DNA from: Ignavibacteria bacterium | GTDB taxonomy: Bacteria; Bacteroidota; Ignavibacteria; Ignavibacteriales; Ignavibacteriaceae | Direction of reading: 5' to 3' | NCBI GenBank assembly: GCA_030693705.1 | Contig: JAUYAB010000097.1 | Location: 1-40,062, forward strand | DNA: 40,062 nucleotides | Part shown: in pieces, positions 7,417 to 15,233 of the stretch | How the letters are laid out: each line of letters starts with the position of its first letter | Position numbering within the stretch: the stretch's first letter is position 1 | Notes under the pieces: model-generated | The model's input: the letters and a program-made list of their open reading frames with translations, nothing else | The model's database searches: none | What the model was told of the DNA's origin: nothing | Position numbers and translations under genes: made by a program

Positions 7417-9327
7417 ATGAGGTTGATAATTGTCATATTCATTCTATCACCTTTGTTCACTTTTGCATTAACCAAAGGGAATGATGACACAAATCCTTAT
7501 GATATTAAAAATATTAAGCAGGAATTAATTCCCGGAGCGGATGCTATTATCAGAATTAAATCATTACGGTTTGAAGTTAAAGGAGAGAGTTCTGCTCTTA
7601 AGAAAGTAAAATTTGCTGTTACCGTTTTTAATAGAGATGGGAAGCATTATGGCCAATTGTCTTTACCATATGACAAATTTTCTGAAATTGAAGATTTGGA
7701 AGGAAAAATTTATGATGCAAAGGGAGAAGAAGTACGAGAATTAGATGACAATGAAATTAAAGATTACAGTAATATTAGTGGTTATTCAATATATGAAGAT
7801 GATCGAGTAAAAGTTGCAGAACTATATTATAATGTTTTCCCTTACACTGTTGAATATATCTACGAAATTTCCTACGATGGATATTTAAGTTGGCCTACAT
7901 GGTTTTCAAGATACTCAACAGAACCTGTAGAATTAAGCCAATTTGAAGTTCTTTTTCCGTCGGATCAAAAACTTCGTTACTGGTGCAACCATGATTCTTT
8001 AAAACCATTGATCTCTGATGAAGGAAGTAAAAAACTCTATTCATGGTTCGAAAATAATCTGCCTAAACTTTCGAGAGATGTTTACGGTGATGATATAGAA
8101 GACATTGCAACGATCGTAAAGATTGCTCCATCCAATTTTGAGATTGCCGGTTATAAAGGAAATATGCTTTCGTGGAAAGAATTTGGCAGTTGGTTCAGCA
8201 AACTTAGTAAGGAAAAAGGAGTTCTTCCGGATGATGCTAAGAGAGAAATCAGAGGTACTTTTGATTCATCTGATAATATCAGACAAAAGATTGTTAAATT
8301 ATATAAATACATGCAAAGCCGAACACGATATGTTAGCGTTCAACTTGGTATTGGTGGTTGGCAGCCATTTGACGCGACCTATGTTCACCTGCGGGGTTAT
8401 GGTGATTGTAAGGCGCTTTCAAATTATATGGTTGCTATTTTGAAACAGGCGGAAATAACCGGTTATCCGGTGTTAATAAATAGTGGGGATGAGCGTCTTC
8501 CTCTGATAGAAGAATTTCCCAGCAATCAGTTTAACCATGTGGTGGTCTGCGTTCCGCTAGAAAAAGATACCGTTTGGTTAGAATGTACAAGTCAAACAAA
8601 ACCTGCAGGTCGAATTGGTCATAGCAACGAAAATCGTTATGCATTAATGATTACACCGGAAGGAGGAGTTGTGGTTCGTACTCCCTCAAGCGGTGCGTTA
8701 CAGAATGTGCAGCAAAAAAATATTACTGTTTCTTTGTCAAATACAGAAGCAAAAATAAAAGCTTCGATTGACTGGTATGGGGATCAATATGATTATGTGA
8801 ACCCGATTTCCGTGAAATCGATTCCTTTAGAAAAAGAGGAGTGGGTGAAGGATCTTTTTGAAGTTCCTGAAATAATTTTAAATAATTATGTTTTTACAAA
8901 TGACAGCACTAATAAAATTAATCTGAACATGGAACTAACCTTACCGCGTTATGCATCTGTATCCGGGAAAAGAATTTTCTTTAATCCTAATCTGATGTCG
9001 CGAAGAACATCGGTTCCAAAAGATGTAGAAAAAAGACTTTCGCCTATTAGATTTGATTATCCTTATTTGGATATTGATTCAATAACCTATTCAGTGCCGC
9101 AAGATTATAATGTGGAAACGGTTCCAAGTGAAGTAAAGATAAAATCTTCTTTTGGTGAGTTCAGTTCCAAAACAAGAGTCGATGTCGATTCAAAGATTAT
9201 TTTTATCAGGAAAATAAAGTTTAATGATTATGCTATCTCCGCAGAAAAATATACAGAATACAAAAACTTTTTAGCCGCCATTGTAAAATCTGATAGAGCG
9301 CAAGTAATTCTTGTTAAACGAAATTGA
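7417..9327 (+). CDS. Exported DUF3857/transglutaminase-like protein with intact triad
   Basis: A 636-residue protein with a signal peptide ending near residue 18. It has the same architecture as its upstream neighbour: DUF3857 in the N-terminal ~220 residues, the transglutaminase core at ~280-400, and a C-terminal beta-rich domain. The catalytic residues are visible: C331 in GYGDCKALSNYM, H374 in FNHVVV and an acidic E389 in VWLECTSQ (Asp in most relatives). The gene is thus the likely active partner of a dead/alive tandem pair. The ATG at 7417 follows AAAAGGGGAAATAAA; the ORF opens 21 nt upstream, but that start overlaps the previous gene without its own Shine-Dalgarno. Reaction and substrate are unknown; family members are peptidase- or crosslinking-like cell-envelope proteins. 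Confidence 0.85.
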   Translation: MRLIIVIFILSPLFTFALTKGNDDTNPYDIKNIKQELIPGADAIIRIKSLRFEVKGESSALKKVKFAVTVFNRDGKHYGQLSLPYDKFSEIEDLEGKIYDAKGEEVRELDDNEIKDYSNISGYSIYEDDRVKVAELYYNVFPYTVEYIYEISYDGYLSWPTWFSRYSTEPVELSQFEVLFPSDQKLRYWCNHDSLKPLISDEGSKKLYSWFENNLPKLSRDVYGDDIEDIATIVKIAPSNFEIAGYKGNMLSWKEFGSWFSKLSKEKGVLPDDAKREIRGTFDSSDNIRQKIVKLYKYMQSRTRYVSVQLGIGGWQPFDATYVHLRGYGDCKALSNYMVAILKQAEITGYPVLINSGDERLPLIEEFPSNQFNHVVVCVPLEKDTVWLECTSQTKPAGRIGHSNENRYALMITPEGGVVVRTPSSGALQNVQQKNITVSLSNTEAKIKASIDWYGDQYDYVNPISVKSIPLEKEEWVKDLFEVPEIILNNYVFTNDSTNKINLNMELTLPRYASVSGKRIFFNPNLMSRRTSVPKDVEKRLSPIRFDYPYLDIDSITYSVPQDYNVETVPSEVKIKSSFGEFSSKTRVDVDSKIIFIRKIKFNDYAISAEKYTEYKNFLAAIVKSDRAQVILVKRN

Positions 9328-9570
9328 TAAACAGATTCTTGCGAAAATTTTATTAAGGGGAAATTCTGATAGACGTGGTAGGAAGTAAAAGTGTTTGTAG
9401 GAATGAATTCTAAAACCTTTAATTTGTCCCAAAATCCAAACATTTATGCTAATTATAATTGAAAAACGTAATCGTACAGTTCATGCCTGTTCGTTTCAGC
9501 GCATCATTCCTAATAAATCAATTAAAAAGCATTAATCACCTTAAAATCCTATTTTTAAGCCGAAAACGCA
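9328..9570. other. Intergenic region before the 21-bp repeat array
   Basis: AT-rich sequence between two convergent genes. An 84-codon frame (9459-9713) crosses into the array, but its product is low-complexity and simply translates the repeat. I see no RNA gene or clear terminator. Confidence 0.4.
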
Positions 9571-9801
9571 GAAATAATTACCGAAAACTCCCGGGTAATT
9601 ACAATTACCTGCCGGTTTATTTTAATTATTTATCGGTTAATTGTAATAACCTTCCGGTTTATTATAATTCCTCATCAATTTATTGTAATTCCCAATCGAT
9701 TAATTGTAATTAACTACCGATTTATTTTAATTACTAAGCGGGTAATTACAATTATCTATCAATTTGTTTTAATTATTGCGTAAACAATTGTAATTAAATC
9801 A
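9571..9801. repeat. Array of about eleven degenerate 21-bp tandem repeats
   Basis: Units begin at 9571, 9592, 9613 and every 21 bp to 9781 without a single indel. A typical unit reads CGGTTTATTTTAATTATTTAT. Each contains a near-palindromic TAATTNNAATTA-type core after a CGG/CGA/CAA start. Individual units differ at many positions, and two units (9592, 9739) carry TAATTACAATTA where others have TAATTGTAATTA. The 21-bp period equals two helical turns, so the AT cores lie on one face of the DNA. The array sits between the convergent ends of the DUF3857 gene and pdxH. It is also a multiple of three, which is why one frame encodes a heptad-like low-complexity peptide. Confidence 0.9.
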
Positions 9802-9829
9802 GTCTTAGCTGGAATGTATTAGAAGGTCA

Positions 9830-10477
9830 TTATGGCGAAAGCCGACTGATATTCCAATCATTTTCAACTAAACGATAAAGTATTCTATCGTGTAAACGGT
9901 TTTCTCTTCCTTGCCAAAATTCAATTTCAAAAGGAATAACTCTATACCCGCCCCAGAAAGAGGGAAGTGGAATTTCTTTTCCGTCATATTCTTTTTGCAA
10001 AGATTGAAATTTATCTTCTAAAAATTTTCGATCCGGAATTTCACTGCTCTGTTTTGATGCCCACGCTCCCAGTTGACTTTCTCTCGGTCTTGAGTGAAAA
10101 TATTCTTCTGACTCATCGCCAGAAACTTTTTCTACTTTTCCTTTTATGCGGACTTGCCTTACCAATTCTTTCCAGAAAAATAATAAAACCGCAGTAGGAT
10201 TCAGTTCCAATTCTTTGCCTTTGTGACTTCTATAATTTGTATAGAACACAAATCCTTTCTTATCAAACTCTTTTAATAAAACTATCCGGGCATTAGGAAA
10301 ACCCTCATTTGATAATGTCGCGAGAGTCATGGCATTTGGTTCTTCTATCTTAGCGTAAACAGCTTCATTGAACCAGATTTCAAATTGGTCAATCGGATAT
10401 TGATTGACATGAGTTTCATCAAACGGAGCCGATGCGTAAACTTTTCTCATCCCGGCAAGGTTTATTTTCTCATTCAT
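9830..10477 (-). CDS. pdxH: Pyridoxamine 5'-phosphate oxidase
   Basis: A 215-residue protein, the usual length of PdxH, the FMN-dependent enzyme that oxidises pyridoxine/pyridoxamine 5'-phosphate to pyridoxal 5'-phosphate in the cytosol. Diagnostic segments are visible: the N-terminal AMTLATLSNEGFPNARIVLLK strand pair, FYTNYRSHKGKEL, FFWKELVRQVRIKGKVEK, SRPRESQLGAWASKQS and the C-terminal WGGYRVIPFEIEFWQGRENRLHDR, which carries the substrate- and FMN-binding Arg/His residues. The gene is alone on the minus strand between the repeat array and the tRNA region, with its own promoter candidate. Confidence 0.96.
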   Translation of the reverse strand: MNEKINLAGMRKVYASAPFDETHVNQYPIDQFEIWFNEAVYAKIEEPNAMTLATLSNEGFPNARIVLLKEFDKKGFVFYTNYRSHKGKELELNPTAVLLFFWKELVRQVRIKGKVEKVSGDESEEYFHSRPRESQLGAWASKQSSEIPDRKFLEDKFQSLQKEYDGKEIPLPSFWGGYRVIPFEIEFWQGRENRLHDRILYRLVENDWNISRLSP

Positions 10478-10511
10478 TATTGTCAGCTATTCTTTTTGTT
10501 TTGTAATTGAA

Positions 10512-10542
10512 CAAAGATAAACAAATGCGTTTCTAAAAAAAA
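10512..10542 (-). promoter_or_regulatory. Promoter candidate of pdxH
   Basis: On the minus strand TATCTTTG (10519-10512) is a perfect TAnnTTTG -7 element. The -33 position, 19 bp upstream, reads TTTT rather than TTTG. Transcription would start about 28 nt before the pdxH start codon. Confidence 0.45.
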
Positions 10543-10586
10543 GATTTGTGCTGCCGGTTATTTTTCCACAAAAAAATAAAAAAAGA

Positions 10587-10618
10587 GTTGAAGGAAAGAA
10601 AAATATCAATTAAGTTTA
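10587..10618 (+). promoter_or_regulatory. Weak -33/-7 promoter candidate for tRNA-Gly
   Basis: GTTG at 10587-10590, 20 bp, TAAGTTTA at 10611-10618: one mismatch in each element. The predicted transcription start is a few bases before the tRNA. Confidence 0.35.
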
Positions 10619-10630
10619 CGATAGAAATTT

Positions 10631-10702
10631 GCGGGAGTAATTCAGTGGTAGAATGCAAGCTTCCCAAGCTTGACGTCGCGGGTTCGAGTCCCGTCTTCCG
10701 CT
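10631..10702 (+). tRNA. tRNA-Gly (anticodon CCC)
   Basis: Complete cloverleaf: acceptor GCGGGAG pairs with CTTCCGC, D stem ATTC/GAAT, anticodon stem CAAGC/GCTTG around loop TTCCCAA (anticodon CCC), T stem GCGGG/CCCGT around TTCGAGT. Discriminator T; the 3' CCA is not encoded. Confidence 0.96.
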
Positions 10703-10802
10703 CAAAAAATTTTGAAAGTGTTTGGAATTCTGATCTCAAAGTAAGATATTTGTATCGGTTTTTGAAAAACATTTGTTTTTTGGATTTTGAAATTTCCCTC
10801 AT

Positions 10803-10877
10803 GGGGGCTTAGCTCAGTTGGTTTAGAGCATCTGCCTTACAAGCAGAGGGTCGGAGGTTCGACTCCTTCAGCCCCCA
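10803..10877 (+). tRNA. tRNA-Val (anticodon TAC)
   Basis: Acceptor GGGGGCT/AGCCCCC, anticodon stem TCTGC/GCAGA with loop CTTACAA (anticodon TAC), T loop TTCGACT. The CCA end is not encoded. A strong terminator follows after a few bases. Confidence 0.96.
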
Positions 10878-10881
10878 CAGT

Positions 10882-10918
10882 AATAAAGCTACATTAAAAT
10901 GTAGCTTTATTTTATTTT
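10882..10918 (+). terminator. Rho-independent terminator of the tRNA pair
   Basis: AATAAAGCTACAT and ATGTAGCTTTATT form a perfect 13-bp stem around TAAA, followed by a T-rich tail. It should end the Gly/Val tRNA transcript. Confidence 0.85.
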
Positions 10919-10919
10919 C

Positions 10920-11084
10920 CTCAAGTTGACCACCCAAAAATTATAAAAAATTAAAGCCGTTAAAACATTTAACAATTTGAGTTTTTGTTTCATTAACACC
11001 TCGATTAATCGAGGTGTTAATGAAATAATGTGACATATATTTCAACCGTTTTAACGGTTTATCAAATGGTGCGGTCAACTTGAG
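10920..11084. repeat. Nested palindromic element (165 bp, three layers of inverted repeats)
   Basis: Outer arms CTCAAGTTGACC (10920-10931) and GGTCAACTTGAG (11073-11084) match perfectly. Middle arms are 10952-10966 and 11048-11061 (TAAAGCCGTTAAAAC against GTTTTAACGGTTTA, one base bulged). At the centre 10988-11025 is a perfect 38-bp palindrome around CACCTCGATTAATCGAGGTG. The same central motif recurs at 35736-35762. There is no open frame, so it resembles a non-autonomous MITE-like or REP-like element, or an RNA with one long hairpin. It lies between the tRNA terminator and the truncated pseudokinase gene. Confidence 0.85.
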
Positions 11085-11339
11085 TTATTTTAAATACCGA
11101 CTTGTAGCATTCAAAGTCTAATAACTTTAATCATACTCTTTAAAGATCACATAAAAAATATTTTCCTCTTTTTCTTCTTGGAAATAAAACTAAATAATTT
11201 TAGCTTTATTCACCTAAATAAACAAAGTTAAAATCTGAGGATTAGTTGCCTGGTGAGTTGTTTAATAACCATGAAGAACTTTTAAAAAGAATCTAAACTT
11301 TTTCATTTTATTCTATTATTTAAATGAAGCGCAAAATAA
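11085..11339. other. Noncoding upstream region of the pseudokinase gene
   Basis: 255 bp of AT-rich sequence. I searched it for a kinase N-lobe in any frame and saw none: no glycine-rich loop and no VAIK-type segment. No clear promoter or ribosome binding site stands out. Confidence 0.4.
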
Positions 11340-12731
11340 ATGGAATTTGTTGAAGGACGCATGCTCAACAAAATTATCGGTAAAGAGATTGGTCCCCTTC
11401 CTTACAGAGAAGCGCTTAGTATCATTCTCAAAATTCTTGAAGAAGTAAAAACAGCTCATCAGCGCGATGTAATTTTTACTACACTTAATCCAAGTTACAT
11501 TAATGTAACACCGGATAATAAAGTAGTAATAAACGAGATTACAGATTCAACTCTAAAAAAGAAAATAAAAAAAGAAGGAATTATTTATCGATCTCCGGAA
11601 GAGCTTAGCGCAAAGAATGCTGATCTTCAATCCGATATTTACAGTTTGGGAATTATACTGTACGAAATGCTCGCCGGAAACCTTCCGTTCGCGAATATAA
11701 GCCCAATGAGCGATTTCACCCTCATGAATAAAATTGTTGGTGAAAAATTGAACGATCCGCGTGAATTTTACCCCGACATTCCGGATTGGCTGGTGGATAT
11801 AATTAATCAAGCTACCGCAAAAGAAAAATCTGATAGAATAAAAACTGCCGAAGAGTTCATCTCACTACTTAAAATAGGTAGTGAAGCCTACGAAACGAAA
11901 TTGCAGGAAGAGTATGAAAAAGAGTTGCTGCTTCAAAAAGAAAAAGAAGAAGCCGAGAAGAAAGCTCAAGAAAAAATAGTTCTGTTGGGACAGTTGAAAA
12001 GTGAAATCGAAACAGTAGAACCAATTGAACAAACACCTCCATTATTAGAGTCACAAAGTAAAAAAGAAGGACCTCCCAAACGAACAAAACGAAAAGCCTC
12101 GATCGGTCTTAAATTGGTTATATGGACAGTATTAACTTTGGCAACCTTCCTAATTATCTATGACGAAAAAGGCGTTGAATCCGAATGGATGGGAGAGAAC
12201 TTGAACACTGATGTTTACAGAAATGGAGATTCGATCCCGGAAGTTAAAGATGCGAAAGAATGGACAAAACTTAAATCTGGTGCATGGTGTTACTATAATA
12301 ATGATGCTGAAAATGGGAAGAAATATGGAAAATTGTACAATTGGTACGCTATAACTGATCCGCGAGGGTTAGCTCCAAAAGGATGGCAAATCCCTTCAAA
12401 AAATGAATTTGAAGAATTAATAAAAATTTTAAGTGAAGATGAAATTGCACGAAAAGCAGTGAGAGATGGAGACATGAACAATAAAAGTGGTTTCTCCGTT
12501 TTACTTGCAGGAGGAAGAGACAGCACAGGCTATTTTTATGATTTGGGTTATGTTCCTTACTATTGGAGTACGACAGAGTATGATTCTATTAATGCCAACA
12601 ATCTGGTTCTCCTTTATCACGAGAACAATGTATCTTTATCTAATAAACCTAAGAGTTATGGCTTTTCAGTACGTGGTTTTAAGTTGAAAGAGAAACAGGG
12701 TTTTTTACAAAAATTATTTAAGCTTAAGTAG
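11340..12731 (+). CDS. Truncated pseudokinase with transmembrane helix and FISUMP domain
   Basis: A 463-residue protein. Residues 1-178 match only the C-lobe of a Ser/Thr kinase: MEFVEGRML looks like the hinge, YRSPEEL (83-89) the APE region, and DLQSDIYSLGIILYEMLAGNLPF subdomain IX. The N-lobe with the glycine loop and ATP-binding Lys is absent. The HRD motif is replaced by FTT (46-48), and NEIT stands where DFG is expected, so phosphotransfer is not possible as written. Residues ~185-220 are a charged coiled coil, ~255-274 a transmembrane helix, and ~310-450 a FISUMP (Fibrobacter succinogenes major paralogous) domain with WCYYNN, GKLYNWYAI, PKGWQIPS and YYWSTTEYD. The ribosome binding site is weak. 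It may be a functional sensor pseudokinase or a 5'-truncated gene. Confidence 0.75.
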   Translation: MEFVEGRMLNKIIGKEIGPLPYREALSIILKILEEVKTAHQRDVIFTTLNPSYINVTPDNKVVINEITDSTLKKKIKKEGIIYRSPEELSAKNADLQSDIYSLGIILYEMLAGNLPFANISPMSDFTLMNKIVGEKLNDPREFYPDIPDWLVDIINQATAKEKSDRIKTAEEFISLLKIGSEAYETKLQEEYEKELLLQKEKEEAEKKAQEKIVLLGQLKSEIETVEPIEQTPPLLESQSKKEGPPKRTKRKASIGLKLVIWTVLTLATFLIIYDEKGVESEWMGENLNTDVYRNGDSIPEVKDAKEWTKLKSGAWCYYNNDAENGKKYGKLYNWYAITDPRGLAPKGWQIPSKNEFEELIKILSEDEIARKAVRDGDMNNKSGFSVLLAGGRDSTGYFYDLGYVPYYWSTTEYDSINANNLVLLYHENNVSLSNKPKSYGFSVRGFKLKEKQGFLQKLFKLK

Positions 12732-12836
12732 CAGCCTGCAGGATTTCTTTTTCGTTCTTTATTGCTGATTAGCGTTTGGAATTTTCGAAAATTCTTTAAG
12801 AAATGGCTTAAAACTCGCCGGACTGAGTAAATAAAC

Positions 12837-12867
12837 TTTGTAAATTTTATCTAATTTAATATATTTC
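12837..12867 (+). promoter_or_regulatory. -33/-7 promoter of tRNA-Leu
   Basis: TTTG at 12837-12840, 19 bp, TATATTTC at 12860-12867 (one mismatch). A start near 12874 leaves a 16-nt leader before the tRNA. Confidence 0.6.
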
Positions 12868-12889
12868 ACCAGTAAAAAATGACTTTTCT

Positions 12890-12974
12890 GCCGGGATGGC
12901 GGAATTGGTAGACGCACAGGACTTAAAATCCTGTGTCCCGTTGGGACGTGCCGGTTCGAGTCCGGCTCTCGGTA
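12890..12974 (+). tRNA. tRNA-Leu (anticodon TAA)
   Basis: Class II tRNA with a long variable arm (TGTCCCGTTGGGACGT). Acceptor GCCGGGA/TCTCGGT, anticodon loop CTTAAAA (anticodon TAA), T arm GCCGG TTCGAGT CCGGC. The CCA end is not encoded. Confidence 0.95.
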
Positions 12975-13000
12975 CAAAAAACAATGAAAAGTCAATTCCC

Positions 13001-13066
13001 AAAGTCAAAAGTCAAAAGTCAAATTTTTTGTAACTAAAGTTTTGGCTTCTCACCTTTGACTTTTTT
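13001..13066 (+). terminator. Terminator candidate after tRNA-Leu, with a short tandem repeat
   Basis: AAGTCAA is repeated three times at 13001-13023. Its last copy (AAAAGTCAAA, 13014-13023) is a perfect 10-bp inverted match to TTTGACTTTT (13055-13064), followed by a T-run. The 31-nt loop is long, so confidence as a terminator is moderate. Confidence 0.45.
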
Positions 13067-13153
13067 AGTTTTTGGTGATTGGTCATTAGACAATAGTCAT
13101 AGGTTAATATGATAAGTTGTTATTTGAATTTTGCTCTTTGTGATTTTGTATTT

Positions 13154-13227
13154 GGGTTCTTAGCTCAGTTGGTTAGAGCGTCTGCTTGACGTGCAGAAGG
13201 TCATAGGTTCGAATCCTATAGAGCCCA
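13154..13227 (+). tRNA. tRNA-Val (anticodon GAC)
   Basis: Acceptor GGGTTCT/AGAGCCC, anticodon stem TCTGC/GCAGA with loop TTGACGT (anticodon GAC), T loop TTCGAAT. It lies 45 nt upstream of thrS, possibly on the same transcript. Confidence 0.94.
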
Positions 13228-13272
13228 CTGATTCCTGGAGTTGTCTCCGTTTTATTTATTAAATAGAAGATT

Positions 13273-15222
13273 ATGGAAAATATTACTCTTACTTTTCCCG
13301 ACGGTAATTCGAAAGAATTTGCAAAAGGGATAACCGCTTTCGAGGTCGCCAAATCAATTTCAAATAGATTGGCTGACGATACGCTCGCCGTTAAAATAAA
13401 CGATTCTCTAAAAGAACTCTACACAAAACTTGAATCCGATTCAAAGATCAACTTTATTACTTTTGAGGATAACAAGGGGAAGGAAGTCTATTGGCATTCA
13501 ACTTCTCACCTGATGGCTCACGCTGTTCAATCGATCTATCCGGAAGCAAAATTTGGTGTTGGTCCTGCAATTGAGAATGGTTTCTACTATGATATTGATA
13601 TCAACTCAAAACTTACAGAAGATGATCTAAAAAAGATTGAAGATAAAATGATGGAACTTTCAAAACAACAGAATGTTTTTGAAAGAAAAGAAATATCAAA
13701 AACGGAAGCATTGAAATTCTTTACTGAAAAGGGAGATCAATATAAACTTGAAATTATTAGTGAAATTGATGATACTGAAGAAGCGATCAGCTTATACAAC
13801 GAAGGCGATTTTACTGATCTTTGCACCGGACCTCATTTGCCGAATGCTGGAAAAATCAAGTATGTTAAATTGCTTAATATTTCCGGCTCTTACTGGCGCG
13901 GAAACGAAAAGAATAAACAACTTCAAAGAATTTATGGAATTTCTTTTCCGAAGAAAAAATTGCTCGATGAACATCTTATCCTTTTAGAAGAAGCAAAAAA
14001 ACGGGATCACAGAAAATTAGGAAAAGAGTTGGAGCTCTTTTTCATCAGTCCGAAAATTGGGAGCGGATTGCCGGTTTGGCTTCCGAAAGGTGCAGTACTT
14101 CGCGAAACTTTGGAAAAATATCTTCGCGAAGAACAAACCAAACGCGGGTATCTACCGGTTGTAACTCCTCATATAGGAAATATCAACTTATATAAAACAA
14201 GCGGACATTATCCTTATTATAAAGAGAGCCAATTCCCGACAATCAAGTTTGAAGATAGTGAGGAAGAGTATTTATTAAAGCCGATGAACTGCCCACATCA
14301 TTTTCAAATTTATGCTGTAAAGCCGAGAAGTTACCGCGATCTACCAATCCGTCTTGCAGAATTTGGAACAGTTTACCGTTACGAACAATCCGGAGAATTA
14401 AACGGTTTAACACGCGTGCGTTGTTTTGCTGTTGATGATTCACATATGTTTGTCCGCCCCGATCAGTTGAAAGAAGAAGTATGTAATGTTATCGAATTGA
14501 TCCAGGCAGTTTTTACAACTATGGGATTTAAGGATTTTACAACTCAACTTTCGTTCAGAGATTCAAATGTAGAAAAATACGGCGGAGATATTGCACTCTG
14601 GGAAAAAGCTCAACAGGAAATAAAAGAAGCCGCTGATATTATGAAGCTTGATTATTTTGTTGCAGAAGGCGAAGCCGCTTTCTACGGACCCAAAATTGAT
14701 TTTATGGTGAAAGATGCGCTTGGAAGAAAATGGCAATTGGGAACAGTTCAAATTGATTATGTTATGCCGGAAAGATTTCAATTGGAATATATAGGAAGCG
14801 ATGGACAGAAACACAGACCTGTAGTTATTCACCGCGCACCTTTTGGTTCTTTGGAAAGGTTTATCGGCGTGCTAATTGAACATTTTGCCGGAGATTTTCC
14901 TCTTTGGCTGGCTCCGATCCAAACAGTAGTTGTTCCGATATCCCAAAATTACGTACATTACGCTAGTGAAATTTCAAAAGTTCTTAAAGAAAAAGGAATT
15001 AGAATCGAACTTGACGAACGAAGTGAGAAAATCGGTTATAAAATTCGTGATTGGGAGACACAGAAAGTCCCATATATGATCATTGTTGGTGAAAAAGAAG
15101 AACAGCAAAAAGTAATTTCAGTTAGAAAACATAAACAAGGAGATTTAGGAACTTTTCAATTAGAAAATTTTCTAACTCAATTAGAAGAAGAAATTAAAAA
15201 TAAAATATCCAATAACAAATAA
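13273..15222 (+). CDS. thrS: Threonyl-tRNA synthetase
   Basis: A 649-residue, full-length class II synthetase. Residues 1-62 are the TGS domain. The editing domain shows H75-STS-H79 and TDLCTGPH (C184, H188), the zinc-like cluster that hydrolyses Ser-tRNA(Thr). The catalytic core begins near 250 and contains the zinc ligand C340 in LLKPMNCPHH, VYRYEQSGEL (motif 2) and H391. The C-terminal ~100 residues form the anticodon-binding domain. The start ATG at 13273 gives the normal N-terminus. It heads a translation cluster, and its stop codon overlaps the ribosome binding site of infC. Confidence 0.97.
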   Translation: MENITLTFPDGNSKEFAKGITAFEVAKSISNRLADDTLAVKINDSLKELYTKLESDSKINFITFEDNKGKEVYWHSTSHLMAHAVQSIYPEAKFGVGPAIENGFYYDIDINSKLTEDDLKKIEDKMMELSKQQNVFERKEISKTEALKFFTEKGDQYKLEIISEIDDTEEAISLYNEGDFTDLCTGPHLPNAGKIKYVKLLNISGSYWRGNEKNKQLQRIYGISFPKKKLLDEHLILLEEAKKRDHRKLGKELELFFISPKIGSGLPVWLPKGAVLRETLEKYLREEQTKRGYLPVVTPHIGNINLYKTSGHYPYYKESQFPTIKFEDSEEEYLLKPMNCPHHFQIYAVKPRSYRDLPIRLAEFGTVYRYEQSGELNGLTRVRCFAVDDSHMFVRPDQLKEEVCNVIELIQAVFTTMGFKDFTTQLSFRDSNVEKYGGDIALWEKAQQEIKEAADIMKLDYFVAEGEAAFYGPKIDFMVKDALGRKWQLGTVQIDYVMPERFQLEYIGSDGQKHRPVVIHRAPFGSLERFIGVLIEHFAGDFPLWLAPIQTVVVPISQNYVHYASEISKVLKEKGIRIELDERSEKIGYKIRDWETQKVPYMIIVGEKEEQQKVISVRKHKQGDLGTFQLENFLTQLEEEIKNKISNNK

Positions 15223-15233
15223 GGAGGTTCTTT

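Noticed and set aside
9459-9713. Open frame of 84 codons with a seven-residue repeat (NYNYLPV and similar)
   Set aside because: It has no ribosome binding site, and the peptide merely translates the 21-bp repeat array, which continues past the stop codon in the same register.
10631-11084. tRNA-associated integration site (att) for a genomic island
   Set aside because: I found no repeat of either tRNA 3' end in the window and no integrase gene; the nested palindrome does not overlap the tRNA sequences.
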